From: Comamonas testosteroni
GTDB taxonomy: Bacteria > Pseudomonadota > Gammaproteobacteria > Burkholderiales > Burkholderiaceae_C
NCBI RefSeq assembly: GCF_000761245.1
Contig: NZ_AWOR01000099.1
Coordinates: forward strand, 1 to 64,000
DNA: 64,000 nt
Reading direction: 5' to 3'
A model generated the notes under the pieces. The model had not been told where the DNA came from. It saw only the letters and a program-made list of their open reading frames with translations, and made no database searches. The translations under genes and the position numbers were made by a program. Positions 41,881 to 49,424 of the stretch are shown here, one piece after another. Position 1 is the first letter of the stretch, and every line of letters starts with the position of its first letter.

Positions 41881-41926
41881 TTGTGCTGATTGAATAACGA
41901 TTTCAGATATATATCTATCTGAAATC
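41874..41926 (+). repeat. interspersed intergenic repeat, copy E, with a perfect 11-bp hairpin
   Basis: GGAGCTTGTTGTGCTGATTG and ATAACGATTTCAGAT match the repeat family. Its right half forms a perfect stem: GATTTCAGATA (41899-41909) with TATCTGAAATC (41916-41926). The right arm is not present in copies C and D. Confidence 0.65.
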
Positions 41927-41965
41927 TAATGTGAGCGTGCGTTATAAGCTTCTGAAATGATAGCG

Positions 41966-42754
41966 TCAAAGCTGGGGGCGCAAGGTTCTGGCGGCCTCCT
42001 GCAGCAGCGGCAGTATTTCCTGCTGCATGGTTTGCGGGCTCATGCGCTTGGCCGAGGTCACCACATTCAACGCTGCCACGGTGCGCCCGCGCATATTGCG
42101 CAGCGGCACGGCCACGGCCTGAATGGCCAGTTCATGCTCTTCGAGCGCCATGCAGTAGTCGAGGCGGCGCACCTCTTCGAGCAAGCCCTTCAACGCATCT
42201 TTATCGGACACCGTGTGCGCCGTCAGCTTGGGCAGGTCATAGGTGGCCAGCCAGTCGTCGAGCTCCGAGCTCGAGAGCGAGGCCAGCAGCACCCGGCCGG
42301 TGGACGTGGCGTGCGCCGGCAGACGCGTGCCCAGGTGCAGTCCGTGGGCCATCAGACGCTCGCCTTTTTCATGAACGGCGCTGCGCGCGACGATGACGAC
42401 TTCACGACCCTCGCGCACCACGCAGGAGTAGGACAGTCCGGTCTGCGCTGCCAGTCTGTGCAGCACGGGCTGCACGATGCGCGGCAGCCGGGCCGAAGCC
42501 AGATAGCTGCCCGACAGGCGCAGTACCTTGGGAGCCAGCCAGAAATAGCTGCCATCGGACTCCAGATAGCCGAGATAGGCCAGCGTGAGCAGGTGGCGCC
42601 TGGCTGCGGCGCGCGTGATGCCTGCGCGATCGGCCGCCATGGTGGCATTCAGACGCTGGCGTTCGGTGTCAAAGCTCTCGAGTACGGCCAGGCCCTTGGC
42701 CAGGCCGGCAATGAAGTCCGCCGGGGCGATGGAGGGGGAGCCGGGATCATTCAT
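41966..42754 (-). CDS. pobR: IclR-family regulator of 4-hydroxybenzoate catabolism (PobR/PcaR-like)
   Basis: This 262-residue IclR-family protein has an N-terminal winged HTH (NATMAADRAGITRAAARRHLLTL, residues about 37-60) and a C-terminal GAF-like effector domain with TSTGRVLLA and the family motif ALEEHELAIQAVAVPLR. It is divergent from pobA with an inverted repeat in between, the arrangement known for PobR/PcaU-type activators that respond to 4-hydroxybenzoate or protocatechuate. I assign the role from this context; the exact effector is an inference. The ATG at 42754 has only a weak ribosome site. Confidence 0.85.
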   Translation of the reverse strand: MNDPGSPSIAPADFIAGLAKGLAVLESFDTERQRLNATMAADRAGITRAAARRHLLTLAYLGYLESDGSYFWLAPKVLRLSGSYLASARLPRIVQPVLHRLAAQTGLSYSCVVREGREVVIVARSAVHEKGERLMAHGLHLGTRLPAHATSTGRVLLASLSSSELDDWLATYDLPKLTAHTVSDKDALKGLLEEVRRLDYCMALEEHELAIQAVAVPLRNMRGRTVAALNVVTSAKRMSPQTMQQEILPLLQEAARTLRPQL

Positions 42755-42775
42755 GAAAGGGGCCGCCGTTCTTGT

Positions 42776-42816
42776 TTTGCGCGATCATCGTTCTCATTGT
42801 GCGATTATCGCGCAAA
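42776..42816. promoter_or_regulatory. candidate operator between pobR and pobA
   Basis: TTTGCGCGAT (42776-42785) and ATCGCGCAAA (42807-42816) are perfect 10-bp inverted repeats 21 bp apart, with a related GCGATTATCG inside. IclR-type activators such as PobR bind palindromes in this position upstream of pobA. Confidence 0.65.
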
Positions 42817-42935
42817 CAACGATTCTCTCCTTTGTCTTGATGCAGCACAAAACTTAGTCTTTGCTCCATAGCGCAACCGGCGTTGTCACGCTCGCCGATT
42901 GACAGGTTTTTGAGCCATAACAAGGAGTCACAATC

Positions 42936-44111
42936 ATGCGTACACAAGTCGCCATCATCGGTGCCGGTCCCTCAGGTCTGCTGCTGGGGCAGTTGCTCTA
43001 CAAGGCGGGCATCGACAACATCATCATCGAGCAGCGCAGCGCCGACTATGTGCTGGGCCGCATCCGCGCCGGGGTGCTGGAACAGGTGACTGTGGATCTG
43101 CTCAAGCAGGCTGGTGCCGACAAGCGCATGAATGAGGAAGGTCTTCCCCACGACGGCATCGAGCTGCTGTTCAAGGGCAAGCGTCACCGCATCAATCTGC
43201 ATGAGCTGACCGGCGGCAAGCGCGTGATGGTCTACGGCCAGACCGAAGTCACCCGCGATCTGATGGAAGTGCGCGCCCAGGAAGGCCTGACCACGGTCTA
43301 TGAAGCCAGCCATGTGCAGCCTGTGGACTTCGAGAGTGACAAGCCCAAGGTGCGTTACGAAAAAGACGGTCAGGTGCACGAGATCGAGTGCGACTTCATC
43401 GCCGGTTGCGACGGCTTTCACGGCATCTGCCGCGCCAGCGCCCCTCAGGACAAGATCAAGACCTTCGAGAAGGTCTACCCCTTCGGCTGGCTGGGCCTGC
43501 TCTCCGATACGCCGCCCGTGTCGCATGAGCTGATCTACGCCAACACCGAGCGCGGCTTTGCGCTGTGCAGCCAGCGCAGCGCCACGCGCAGCCGCTACTA
43601 TTTGCAGGTGCCGCTGACCGACAAGGTGGAGGACTGGAGCGATGAGGCGTTCTGGGAAGAGCTCAAGAAGCGCCTGGATCCCGAAGCCCGCGCCAATCTG
43701 GTGACCGGCCCTTCGCTGGAAAAAAGCATTGCACCGCTGCGCAGCTTTGTGACCGAGCCCATGCGCTTTGGCCGCATGTTCCTGGCAGGCGACGCCGCGC
43801 ATATCGTGCCTCCCACCGGTGCCAAGGGCCTGAACCTGGCGGCTTCCGACGTGGGCTATCTGTCGCAGGCCTTTGTCGAGTACTACAAGGAGCGGTCCGA
43901 AGCCGGTATCGACCGCTACTCCGAGCAGTGCCTGCGCCGCGTCTGGAAGGCCGAGCGCTTCTCCTGGTGGATGACTTCCATGCTGCACAACTTCCCTGGC
44001 GAGGGCGAGTTCAATACCAAGGTGCAGGAAGCGGAGCTGGACTACATCGTCCACTCCGAGGCCGGCTCGACCTCGCTGGCCGAGAACTATGTGGGTCTGC
44101 CCCTGGTTTAA
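42936..44111 (+). CDS. pobA: 4-hydroxybenzoate 3-monooxygenase
   Basis: PobA hydroxylates 4-hydroxybenzoate to protocatechuate with NADPH and O2. The 391-residue FAD protein (Pseudomonas PobA 394) has the dinucleotide motif GAGPSGLLLG (residues 8-17), the RIRAGVLEQ region that shapes the active site, the GCDGFHG motif, and the second FAD motif FLAGDAAHIVPPTGAKGLN. The ATG at 42936 follows AAGGAG. The regulator gene diverges from it, and a terminator follows at 44182-44217. No pca genes for the next step are present in this window. Confidence 0.97.
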   Translation: MRTQVAIIGAGPSGLLLGQLLYKAGIDNIIIEQRSADYVLGRIRAGVLEQVTVDLLKQAGADKRMNEEGLPHDGIELLFKGKRHRINLHELTGGKRVMVYGQTEVTRDLMEVRAQEGLTTVYEASHVQPVDFESDKPKVRYEKDGQVHEIECDFIAGCDGFHGICRASAPQDKIKTFEKVYPFGWLGLLSDTPPVSHELIYANTERGFALCSQRSATRSRYYLQVPLTDKVEDWSDEAFWEELKKRLDPEARANLVTGPSLEKSIAPLRSFVTEPMRFGRMFLAGDAAHIVPPTGAKGLNLAASDVGYLSQAFVEYYKERSEAGIDRYSEQCLRRVWKAERFSWWMTSMLHNFPGEGEFNTKVQEAELDYIVHSEAGSTSLAENYVGLPLV

Positions 44112-44181
44112 GCCCCAGACTGCCTGGCTTTCGTCACCGTGGTGATGCAGGCCCGGTGCGCGGTCCCGGTGCCTTGCGCTG

Positions 44182-44217
44182 TGCCTGCATTGCTGTGTGC
44201 GATGCAGGCATTTTTTT
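44182..44217 (+). terminator. rho-independent terminator after pobA
   Basis: TGCCTGCAT (44182-44190) pairs with ATGCAGGCA (44202-44210), then seven Ts. Confidence 0.88.
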
Positions 44218-44309
44218 CATCCATGCAATTTGGTTGATGCTGCCTTGCGTAAATTTTGATGCCGGGCCACAAGCCGGCGGGGCCTGCGAGGAGTAAGCTT
44301 GCCGACCTT

Positions 44310-45089
44310 ATGGCGCACATCATGTTTTCCCCTCCCTATATTGCCGCTGCCGAGGCAGCCCAGTCCTTGCGCACGCGCGGTTATGCCGTGCTGCAGCCCG
44401 AGGACTTTGCCCAGTGGATGGGCCTTAGCGTGAGCGATCTGCATGCCATGGATGCGGACTGGCAGGGTTTGCCGCCCGATGCTTTCCTCAAGGATGGCGG
44501 CCGCTATCGCCGTCGTCGCCATTCCTGCTTTGTCAGTGAGGGCGATCAGGTGCAGCAGGTGCCTCACCGTGCCCACTGGCAGCCCGTGGAATACAACGCG
44601 CTGCATGGCGGCATGCAGCGCATGTTCGAGCCCATGCTGGAGAGCACGACGACGAGCGCGGCATGGCTGGAGATGATCAATGCTCTGGGTCAGCTGGCCG
44701 ATCAGGTGTTTTGCACCGACGAGCGGCATGAGCGCTGGTTTGTCGAGGCGCACCAGTTCCGCATCGACACCACGGACGGCATCGGACGGCCCACGCCCGA
44801 AGGCGCGCACCGCGACGGCGTCGATCTGGTCGCCGTGCTGCTGGTGGGGCGCAAGGGCGTCAAAGGGGGTGAGACCCGCGTGTTCGAGGCGACCGGCCCC
44901 AATGGCCAGCGCTTCACGTTGACCGAGCCCTGGTCCGTGATGCTGCTCGACGATGCGCGCATGATTCATGAGACCACGCCGATTCAACCTGCCGAGCCCA
45001 GTGGCGTGCGCGACACGCTGGTGCTGACCTATCGCCGCGGCAACTTCCAGGGTGCCGAGCTCCAGCAGCAGCAGTGCCAGGCCGCTTGA
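44310..45089 (+). CDS. 2-oxoglutarate-Fe(II) dioxygenase family protein
   Basis: This is a putative non-heme iron hydroxylase of the 2OG-Fe dioxygenase family (Pfam PF10014) that includes the amino-acid hydroxylase IDO. The 259-residue product keeps the facial triad HRD (H167, D169) and H220 in RMIHETTP, and an Arg (R234, GVRDTLVLTYRR) that would bind 2OG. The substrate is unknown. ATG 44310 is chosen; GAGGAG lies about 16 nt upstream, unusually far. pobA lies upstream but has its own terminator, so a shared pathway is not established. Confidence 0.85.
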   Translation: MAHIMFSPPYIAAAEAAQSLRTRGYAVLQPEDFAQWMGLSVSDLHAMDADWQGLPPDAFLKDGGRYRRRRHSCFVSEGDQVQQVPHRAHWQPVEYNALHGGMQRMFEPMLESTTTSAAWLEMINALGQLADQVFCTDERHERWFVEAHQFRIDTTDGIGRPTPEGAHRDGVDLVAVLLVGRKGVKGGETRVFEATGPNGQRFTLTEPWSVMLLDDARMIHETTPIQPAEPSGVRDTLVLTYRRGNFQGAELQQQQCQAA

Positions 45090-45257
45090 GCTTGATGGAG
45101 CCGGACGGCTTTGTTCGAAAAATTTGAGCAAAACTGTAACGTGCTCAATGCATCAAAGTGACGCCCTCGACACTGCATGATGCAGGCTTGTTGCGGCGAA
45201 GCTTTCGCCTCTTCGAGCCTTCCCTGCATCCAACAAGCCAGAACAGCTGGCCGACAC

Positions 45258-45282
45258 CACGCCCTGCAGGGCGTGTTTTTTT
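45258..45282 (+). terminator. terminator-like hairpin ending two bases before a start codon
   Basis: The perfect 18-bp palindrome CACGCCCTGCAGGGCGTG (45258-45275) is followed by seven Ts (45276-45282). It fits a terminator of the dioxygenase gene, but its T-run ends two bases before the ATG of the next gene. Confidence 0.8.
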
Positions 45283-45284
45283 AT

Positions 45285-45758
45285 ATGAATCGCTTTTACG
45301 CCCTTAGTATTTCAGTGCTGACCGCTCTTGTCACAGTAGCGGCCTGCAAGCCTTCGCAAGACCGTGCGGCGCAGGCGGCCTACACCAAGGAGCCCACGAT
45401 CTACTTTCGCAATGGCCTTGAGATTACCCTCGGCGATGCCTCGGTACCGATTCACGGGGTGGAGGAATGCCCTTATGGTCTGGCCGCACCGGCCGGAGCC
45501 GTGGTCGAGCTCAATGATGCCAAGTGCATCCGGCTGTCGGACGATACCGAGCAGATTGTCGTGATGCTGGATATGCCGGACGGCATCGTCCAGGAGGAAT
45601 GGACCGTGCGCCGCGACGCGCCCAGCAAACCCCATGAGCCGGCCTTCAAGAACGTCTCCCTGCTGCGTCCCGACGGCACGCGCATCACGATCACCGACAA
45701 GTCCGACACTCTGCTGGACAAGTGCTACGAGTACCAGGCGGCCCATGTCTGCATCTGA
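45285..45758 (+). CDS. small lipoprotein of unknown function
   Basis: I do not recognise the family. The 157-residue product has a lipoprotein signal with lipobox VAAC (Cys21) after MNRFYALSISVLTALV, which supports the ATG at 45285. The mature part is mostly beta-prone and polar, with four Cys besides the lipobox, in EECPYG, AKCIRL, DKCYEY and HVCI. No ribosome-binding site can be seen because the space before the ATG is taken by a terminator-like hairpin. The next gene (usp) is 149 bp downstream and probably has its own promoter. Confidence 0.75.
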   Translation: MNRFYALSISVLTALVTVAACKPSQDRAAQAAYTKEPTIYFRNGLEITLGDASVPIHGVEECPYGLAAPAGAVVELNDAKCIRLSDDTEQIVVMLDMPDGIVQEEWTVRRDAPSKPHEPAFKNVSLLRPDGTRITITDKSDTLLDKCYEYQAAHVCI

Positions 45759-45786
45759 GGCAGATGGATTGGTGTGAACTTTAGGG

Positions 45787-45800
45787 TTGATTCATGTCAA
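45787..45800. promoter_or_regulatory. FNR/ANR-like box upstream of the universal stress gene
   Basis: TTGATTCATGTCAA matches the FNR consensus TTGAT-N4-ATCAA in nine of ten positions. It lies about 108 bp before the usp start codon (45908). Universal stress genes of this type are known FNR/ANR targets in other proteobacteria; here the link is inferred. Confidence 0.6.
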
Positions 45801-45907
45801 CACGCTGAGGCATGATGAAGGCAGACTGCATGCTATTCCAAGAGCGGCATTTGCCCCGGGTCCCTGGTCCGGGCTCCGTGTCGCCTGCAACCTAGAAGGA
45901 GAAACAT

Positions 45908-46351
45908 ATGTCCATGTTCAATCACATCCTGGTTCCGGTCGACGGCTCCAAGCCCTCCATGCTGGCCGCACGCAAGGCCGCCGAGCTCTCCAAGGTCTTC
46001 GGCAGCGCCGTGACGGCGGTGTATGTGGTCGATCCCTATCCTTTCACCGGCGTGGGCGCCGACTTTGCTTATGGCCAGTCGCAGTATCTGAGCGCGGCCA
46101 CCGCTGAAGCCAACACCGCTCTGGATGCGGTCAAGGCCATCATGGACGAGGCGGGTGTGCCCGTGAAGACTCTGGTGGGTGAGGGTCATGCCGTGCATGA
46201 AGGCATTGTGCGCACCATGGAAAGCGTGGGCGCAGACCTTGTCGTCATGGGCTCGCAGGGGCGACGCGGCCTTGAGAAGCTGATGCTGGGCAGCGTCACG
46301 CAGCGCGTGCTGGGCGCCGTGCGTGTGCCGGTGCTGGTCGTGCGCGAGTGA
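45908..46351 (+). CDS. universal stress protein UspA family
   Basis: This 147-residue single-domain Usp protein likely binds ATP and acts as a stress or low-oxygen survival factor. It begins SMFNHILVPVDGSKPSM and has the ATP-binding loop GSQGRRGLEKLMLGSVTQ near residues 114-131, the G-2x-G-9x-G(S/T) motif of ATP-binding members. AAGGAG lies six bases before the ATG. A possible FNR-type box upstream suggests anaerobic induction. A terminator follows it, before a converging hemerythrin gene. Confidence 0.93.
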   Translation: MSMFNHILVPVDGSKPSMLAARKAAELSKVFGSAVTAVYVVDPYPFTGVGADFAYGQSQYLSAATAEANTALDAVKAIMDEAGVPVKTLVGEGHAVHEGIVRTMESVGADLVVMGSQGRRGLEKLMLGSVTQRVLGAVRVPVLVVRE

Positions 46352-46375
46352 GCGTAAGGCGGCGGCCCACGAAGC

Positions 46376-46400
46376 AACGGCTCCTCAGGGAGCCGTTTTT
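46376..46400 (+). terminator. rho-independent terminator after the usp gene
   Basis: AACGGCTCC (46376-46384) pairs with GGAGCCGTT (46389-46397) around a TCAG loop, with Ts to 46400. Confidence 0.9.
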
Positions 46401-46417
46401 CTCGTGAGCCAGAGTGC

Positions 46418-46933
46418 TCAGCGATTGAGCAGCCGGGCCAGCCAGCCTTTTTTCTTGCGCTGCAATTCCAGCTCCTGAAGCACTTCGGCCTTGAGTTGTT
46501 CCTTCTGTGCAGCGTGTCCGCTTTCCTTGGACATCATGCGCAGATAGACCTTGGCCGAGTCCACATAGCCATGGTCTTCGTTGCGGATGTGGTTGAACAG
46601 CCAGCGCGAGAGCATGCCGTGCAGTTCGGCGGCCACATCCTCACCCGCATCGAAGCGGGTCTGCATCTCGATCACGCGGCGCGTGAACAGCTCGTGCACT
46701 TTTTTGTGCGGGCCGGCGAACATATAGCCGGCGCTCTCGATCAGGCTTTCCTCGAAGACGAAGTGCGAGACGGTGTAGTCGATCATCTCGCCGATGACAT
46801 CGCCCAGCCCTTCGCGATCTGGCGAGCTGCGCAACTCGTAAAGCCTGTTGATGTAATCGACGATGCGGCGGTGCTGCCGGTCGATCTCCGCAATCCCGGT
46901 GTCCAGCTCGGGGACCCAGACCAGCAATGCCAT
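46418..46933 (-). CDS. bacteriohemerythrin
   Basis: Hemerythrins bind O2 at a di-iron site and in bacteria serve in oxygen storage or sensing. The 171-residue product from ATG 46933 (GGAG six bases upstream) has the di-iron ligands: H21 in DRQHRRIVD, SHFVFEESLI, GPHKKVHELF and NHIRNEDHGYVD. A C-terminal extension of about 40 residues is highly charged (KEQLKAEVLQELELQRKKKG) and helical. It converges on the usp gene. A longer start at 47038 is rejected because its extra N-terminal residues have no family resemblance. Confidence 0.92.
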   Translation of the reverse strand: MALLVWVPELDTGIAEIDRQHRRIVDYINRLYELRSSPDREGLGDVIGEMIDYTVSHFVFEESLIESAGYMFAGPHKKVHELFTRRVIEMQTRFDAGEDVAAELHGMLSRWLFNHIRNEDHGYVDSAKVYLRMMSKESGHAAQKEQLKAEVLQELELQRKKKGWLARLLNR

Positions 46934-47060
46934 GATGTTCTCCAGAAATTCAGGGGTTTCCGGAGAAGTATTCACGAACCTGTCATAGGCCGCATTGATG
47001 CAGATCAGGCCTATCCGCGCCGGGCAGGGCGGCGCCAATCCTGCGCGCCGCGTCGGGATG

Positions 47061-48044
47061 TCACTCGATCTTGGCGCCCGAGGACTCGACGACCTGCTTG
47101 GACTGCTTGAAGTCGGCCTGGAACATCTTGTCGAAGTTGGCCACGCTCATGGACTGGGGCTCGGCGCCCTGGGTCAGAATGGCGTCGCGCACCTCGGGCG
47201 TGGCCAGCAGCTTGTTCACTTCGACATTGACCTTGGTCACGATGGCTGCGGGCGTGCCCTTGGGCATGAACAGGCCGTACCAGGTGCTCACATCAAAGCC
47301 CTTGAGACCGGACTCGGCCAGTGTCGGGGTGTCTGGCAGCGAGGACGAGCGCTTTGCCGAGGTCACGGCGATGGCGCGCAGCTTGCCGGCCTTGATCTGG
47401 GCTATGGCCGAGGGTACGGAGGACACCAGCAGATCCACATTGCCGGCCAGTGCATCCATCATCGCGGGGTTGGAGCCCTTGTAGGGCACGTGGGTCAGAT
47501 GAATGTCCGAGGCCTTTTCCAGCATCACGCCGGCCAGGTGGATGCTGGTGCCGTTGCCGGGCGAGCCGTAGGTGATCTTGGACGGGTTCTTCTTGGCTGC
47601 AGCCACCACGTCGGCCAGCGTCTTGTACGGCGAGTTGGTGGCCGTGGCGATCACGATGGGGGTGTAGGCCACATGAGCCACGGGGGTCAGATCCTTGCTG
47701 GGGTTCCAGGGCAGGTTCTTGTAGAGGTAGGGGCCAAGGACCACATTGTCCTTCTGGCCCATCACCATGTCATAGCCCGTGGGCGCCGCTTTGACTGCTT
47801 CGGTGATGCCGATGGTGCCGCCTGCACCCGCACGGTTGTCGGGCACCACGGTCCATTTGCTGACTTCGGTGAGCTTGTTGGCAATCACGCGCGAGAGGAT
47901 GTCGGTGCCGCCACCAGGCGGGAACGGCACGATCATGCGCACGGGCTTGTTGGGGTAGTCGGCAGCGGGGTCTTGTGCAGCGGCTGAAAAGCTCAGGCCC
48001 GTGCTTGCGATCACGGCTGTGCTGATGAGAATTTGGCGAATCAT
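47061..48044 (-). CDS. tripartite tricarboxylate transporter substrate-binding protein (Bug family), second copy
   Basis: A second Bug/TctC-type periplasmic receptor. From the ATG at 48044 (GGAG eleven bases upstream) it is 327 residues with a signal peptide (IRQILISTAVIASTGLSFSAAAQ, residues 2-24 in two parts: IRQILISTAVIAST and GLSFSAAAQ). The family opening is YPNKPVRMIVPFPPGGGTDI. No TctAB partner lies nearby, so it is an orphan with unknown ligand. It is a distinct paralogue of 39722..40720, not a duplicate: the signal peptide and middle region differ. Confidence 0.92.
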   Translation of the reverse strand: MIRQILISTAVIASTGLSFSAAAQDPAADYPNKPVRMIVPFPPGGGTDILSRVIANKLTEVSKWTVVPDNRAGAGGTIGITEAVKAAPTGYDMVMGQKDNVVLGPYLYKNLPWNPSKDLTPVAHVAYTPIVIATATNSPYKTLADVVAAAKKNPSKITYGSPGNGTSIHLAGVMLEKASDIHLTHVPYKGSNPAMMDALAGNVDLLVSSVPSAIAQIKAGKLRAIAVTSAKRSSSLPDTPTLAESGLKGFDVSTWYGLFMPKGTPAAIVTKVNVEVNKLLATPEVRDAILTQGAEPQSMSVANFDKMFQADFKQSKQVVESSGAKIE

Positions 48045-48567
48045 GAAAAAGAAGCTCCAGAGACGAACGGGGGAGCGCTGGCCCGCAAACAAGGGCGGCG
48101 CAGTCGCGGCTGGTACCTGAGCCTTGAGCTCGGAAACCAGAGTCACGGAAGGTGGGCTTTTCGATGATCGGGGACGGTGGTTCCGCCATCAATGGGTATT
48201 TGTCTTTACCGGGGAGCGCGAGCCATGCCGTACGGACATGATCGCCATCTGCACACGCTGCACGACAGGGTTGCTGCCGTTGCTAGCACGGGGGCAGCGT
48301 ACCGATCGGGTGTCGCTGCCGATGTGGCCCACGGGTGCGGATTGTGGTTCTGCGCACAGCCTCAGAGGCTGCTGCAGACCAGTGGAAACATTCTGCCACG
48401 CATGAAAGACTTGCCAGGGCTTGGCGCGAGAATAGGCCGCGCCTGCTCCCAGATTATTTGCTTGGTCCAGTCGTTCACAGCAACAGCAGCTGCAGGCGCC
48501 TTTAGCCCTTGGTTTGGATCAGGCGGCTGCAGCCATGTTTTGGAGCCCAACCGCTCTGAGTGCGATC
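48045..48567. other. 523-bp gap without a recognisable gene
   Basis: Between the Bug and SDR genes nothing supportable is seen. Plus-strand frames are open but their translations lack family features and ribosome sites. No terminator or repeat is evident. It should contain the Bug promoter near its left end. Confidence 0.45.
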
Positions 48568-49323
48568 TCAAGCCTGGCGTACGTCGGCAACCACTTGGTC
48601 GCCGAAGTCCGGTCGTGCCAGCCAGGCCAGCACGCGGGCTGCGGCGTCATCGGCCGAGGTCAGCTGCCCGTTGCTGTGCAGACCTGCAAAACGGCCCACG
48701 TCAGGGAAGTCGGTTGAAGCTGGGCTGCGCAGTTGTACCTGCATATCGGTGTCGATGACGCCGGGTGCCAGAGACACAATGCGTGCGCCGTTGGGCTTGG
48801 CCGCCTCTTCCAGCGCCACGCAGCTGCTGAACTGGTCCATGCCGGCCTTGGCAGTGCAGTAGCTCGCTTGCGAGGCCATGGCGCGGCGGCCCAGGCCCGA
48901 GGAGATATTGAGCACCTTGCGGGGAATCCTCCAGCTCTCGGTTGCTCCGAGAAAGGCTCCGGTCAGGGCCATGGGCGCTTCAAGACCCACGCGCAGGGCA
49001 TTGATCATATCGGCGGCAGACACCTGGGACAGCGGCGCAATCTGCGGCATGACGCCTGCATTGTTGATCAGGGTGATGCTGGCCCATTCACGGGGATCCA
49101 TCGTGCCCAGCCAGGTCGCCAGGCGCTGCGCAGCAGCAGCACTTTGTGCCAGGTCCTGTTCCCATTGCAATAGCTGTGCAGGCGTGCTGGCGCTGGAGGC
49201 GAGGGCGGCGCTGGTCTTGCGGGCAATACTCAGCAACTGATGGCCTTGTTGCAGCAGCTGCTGTCCCATGGACAGGCCCATGCCGCGAGAGCCACCGGTC
49301 AGAATCGTTAAATGCTTTGTCAT
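48568..49323 (-). CDS. short-chain dehydrogenase/reductase
   Basis: This classical SDR, NAD(P)-dependent with unknown substrate, is 251 residues from the ATG at 49323 (ATG 49332 adds MPG; neither has a clear ribosome site). It has the cofactor motif TGGSRGMG (residues 9-16), NNAG (NNAGVM), an active-site Ser in NISSGLG and the catalytic YCTAK. The pattern resembles sepiapterin-reductase-like or YciK-like SDRs. It is upstream of nothing on its strand and follows the liv operon past a hairpin (49361-49416). Confidence 0.9.
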   Translation of the reverse strand: MTKHLTILTGGSRGMGLSMGQQLLQQGHQLLSIARKTSAALASSASTPAQLLQWEQDLAQSAAAAQRLATWLGTMDPREWASITLINNAGVMPQIAPLSQVSAADMINALRVGLEAPMALTGAFLGATESWRIPRKVLNISSGLGRRAMASQASYCTAKAGMDQFSSCVALEEAAKPNGARIVSLAPGVIDTDMQVQLRSPASTDFPDVGRFAGLHSNGQLTSADDAAARVLAWLARPDFGDQVVADVRQA

Positions 49324-49360
49324 GCCGGGCATCTTACGGGTGATTGAAGACAGAAAAGAG

Positions 49361-49416
49361 CAGACCCCGCAAGACTGGCGTCCGGCGGGGTCTGGCGATG
49401 ACCTCAGATGAGGTCA
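49361..49416 (-). terminator. two hairpins after livF, probable terminator
   Basis: CAGACCCCGC (49361-49370) pairs with GCGGGGTCTG (49385-49394), and TGACCTCA (49399-49406) pairs with TGAGGTCA (49409-49416). On the minus strand a CTCTTTTCT tract follows the first. They lie 9 bp after the livF stop. Confidence 0.65.
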
Positions 49417-49424
49417 GTGAGCCT

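Noticed and set aside
45177..45284. N-terminal extension of the lipoprotein reading frame
   Set aside because: It would place the lipobox Cys far inside the protein and crosses a terminator hairpin; the ATG at 45285 gives a standard lipoprotein signal.
48177..48758. plus-strand gene in the gap before the SDR
   Set aside because: The frame overlaps the end of the SDR gene on the other strand and its translation shows no domain, signal or start site.
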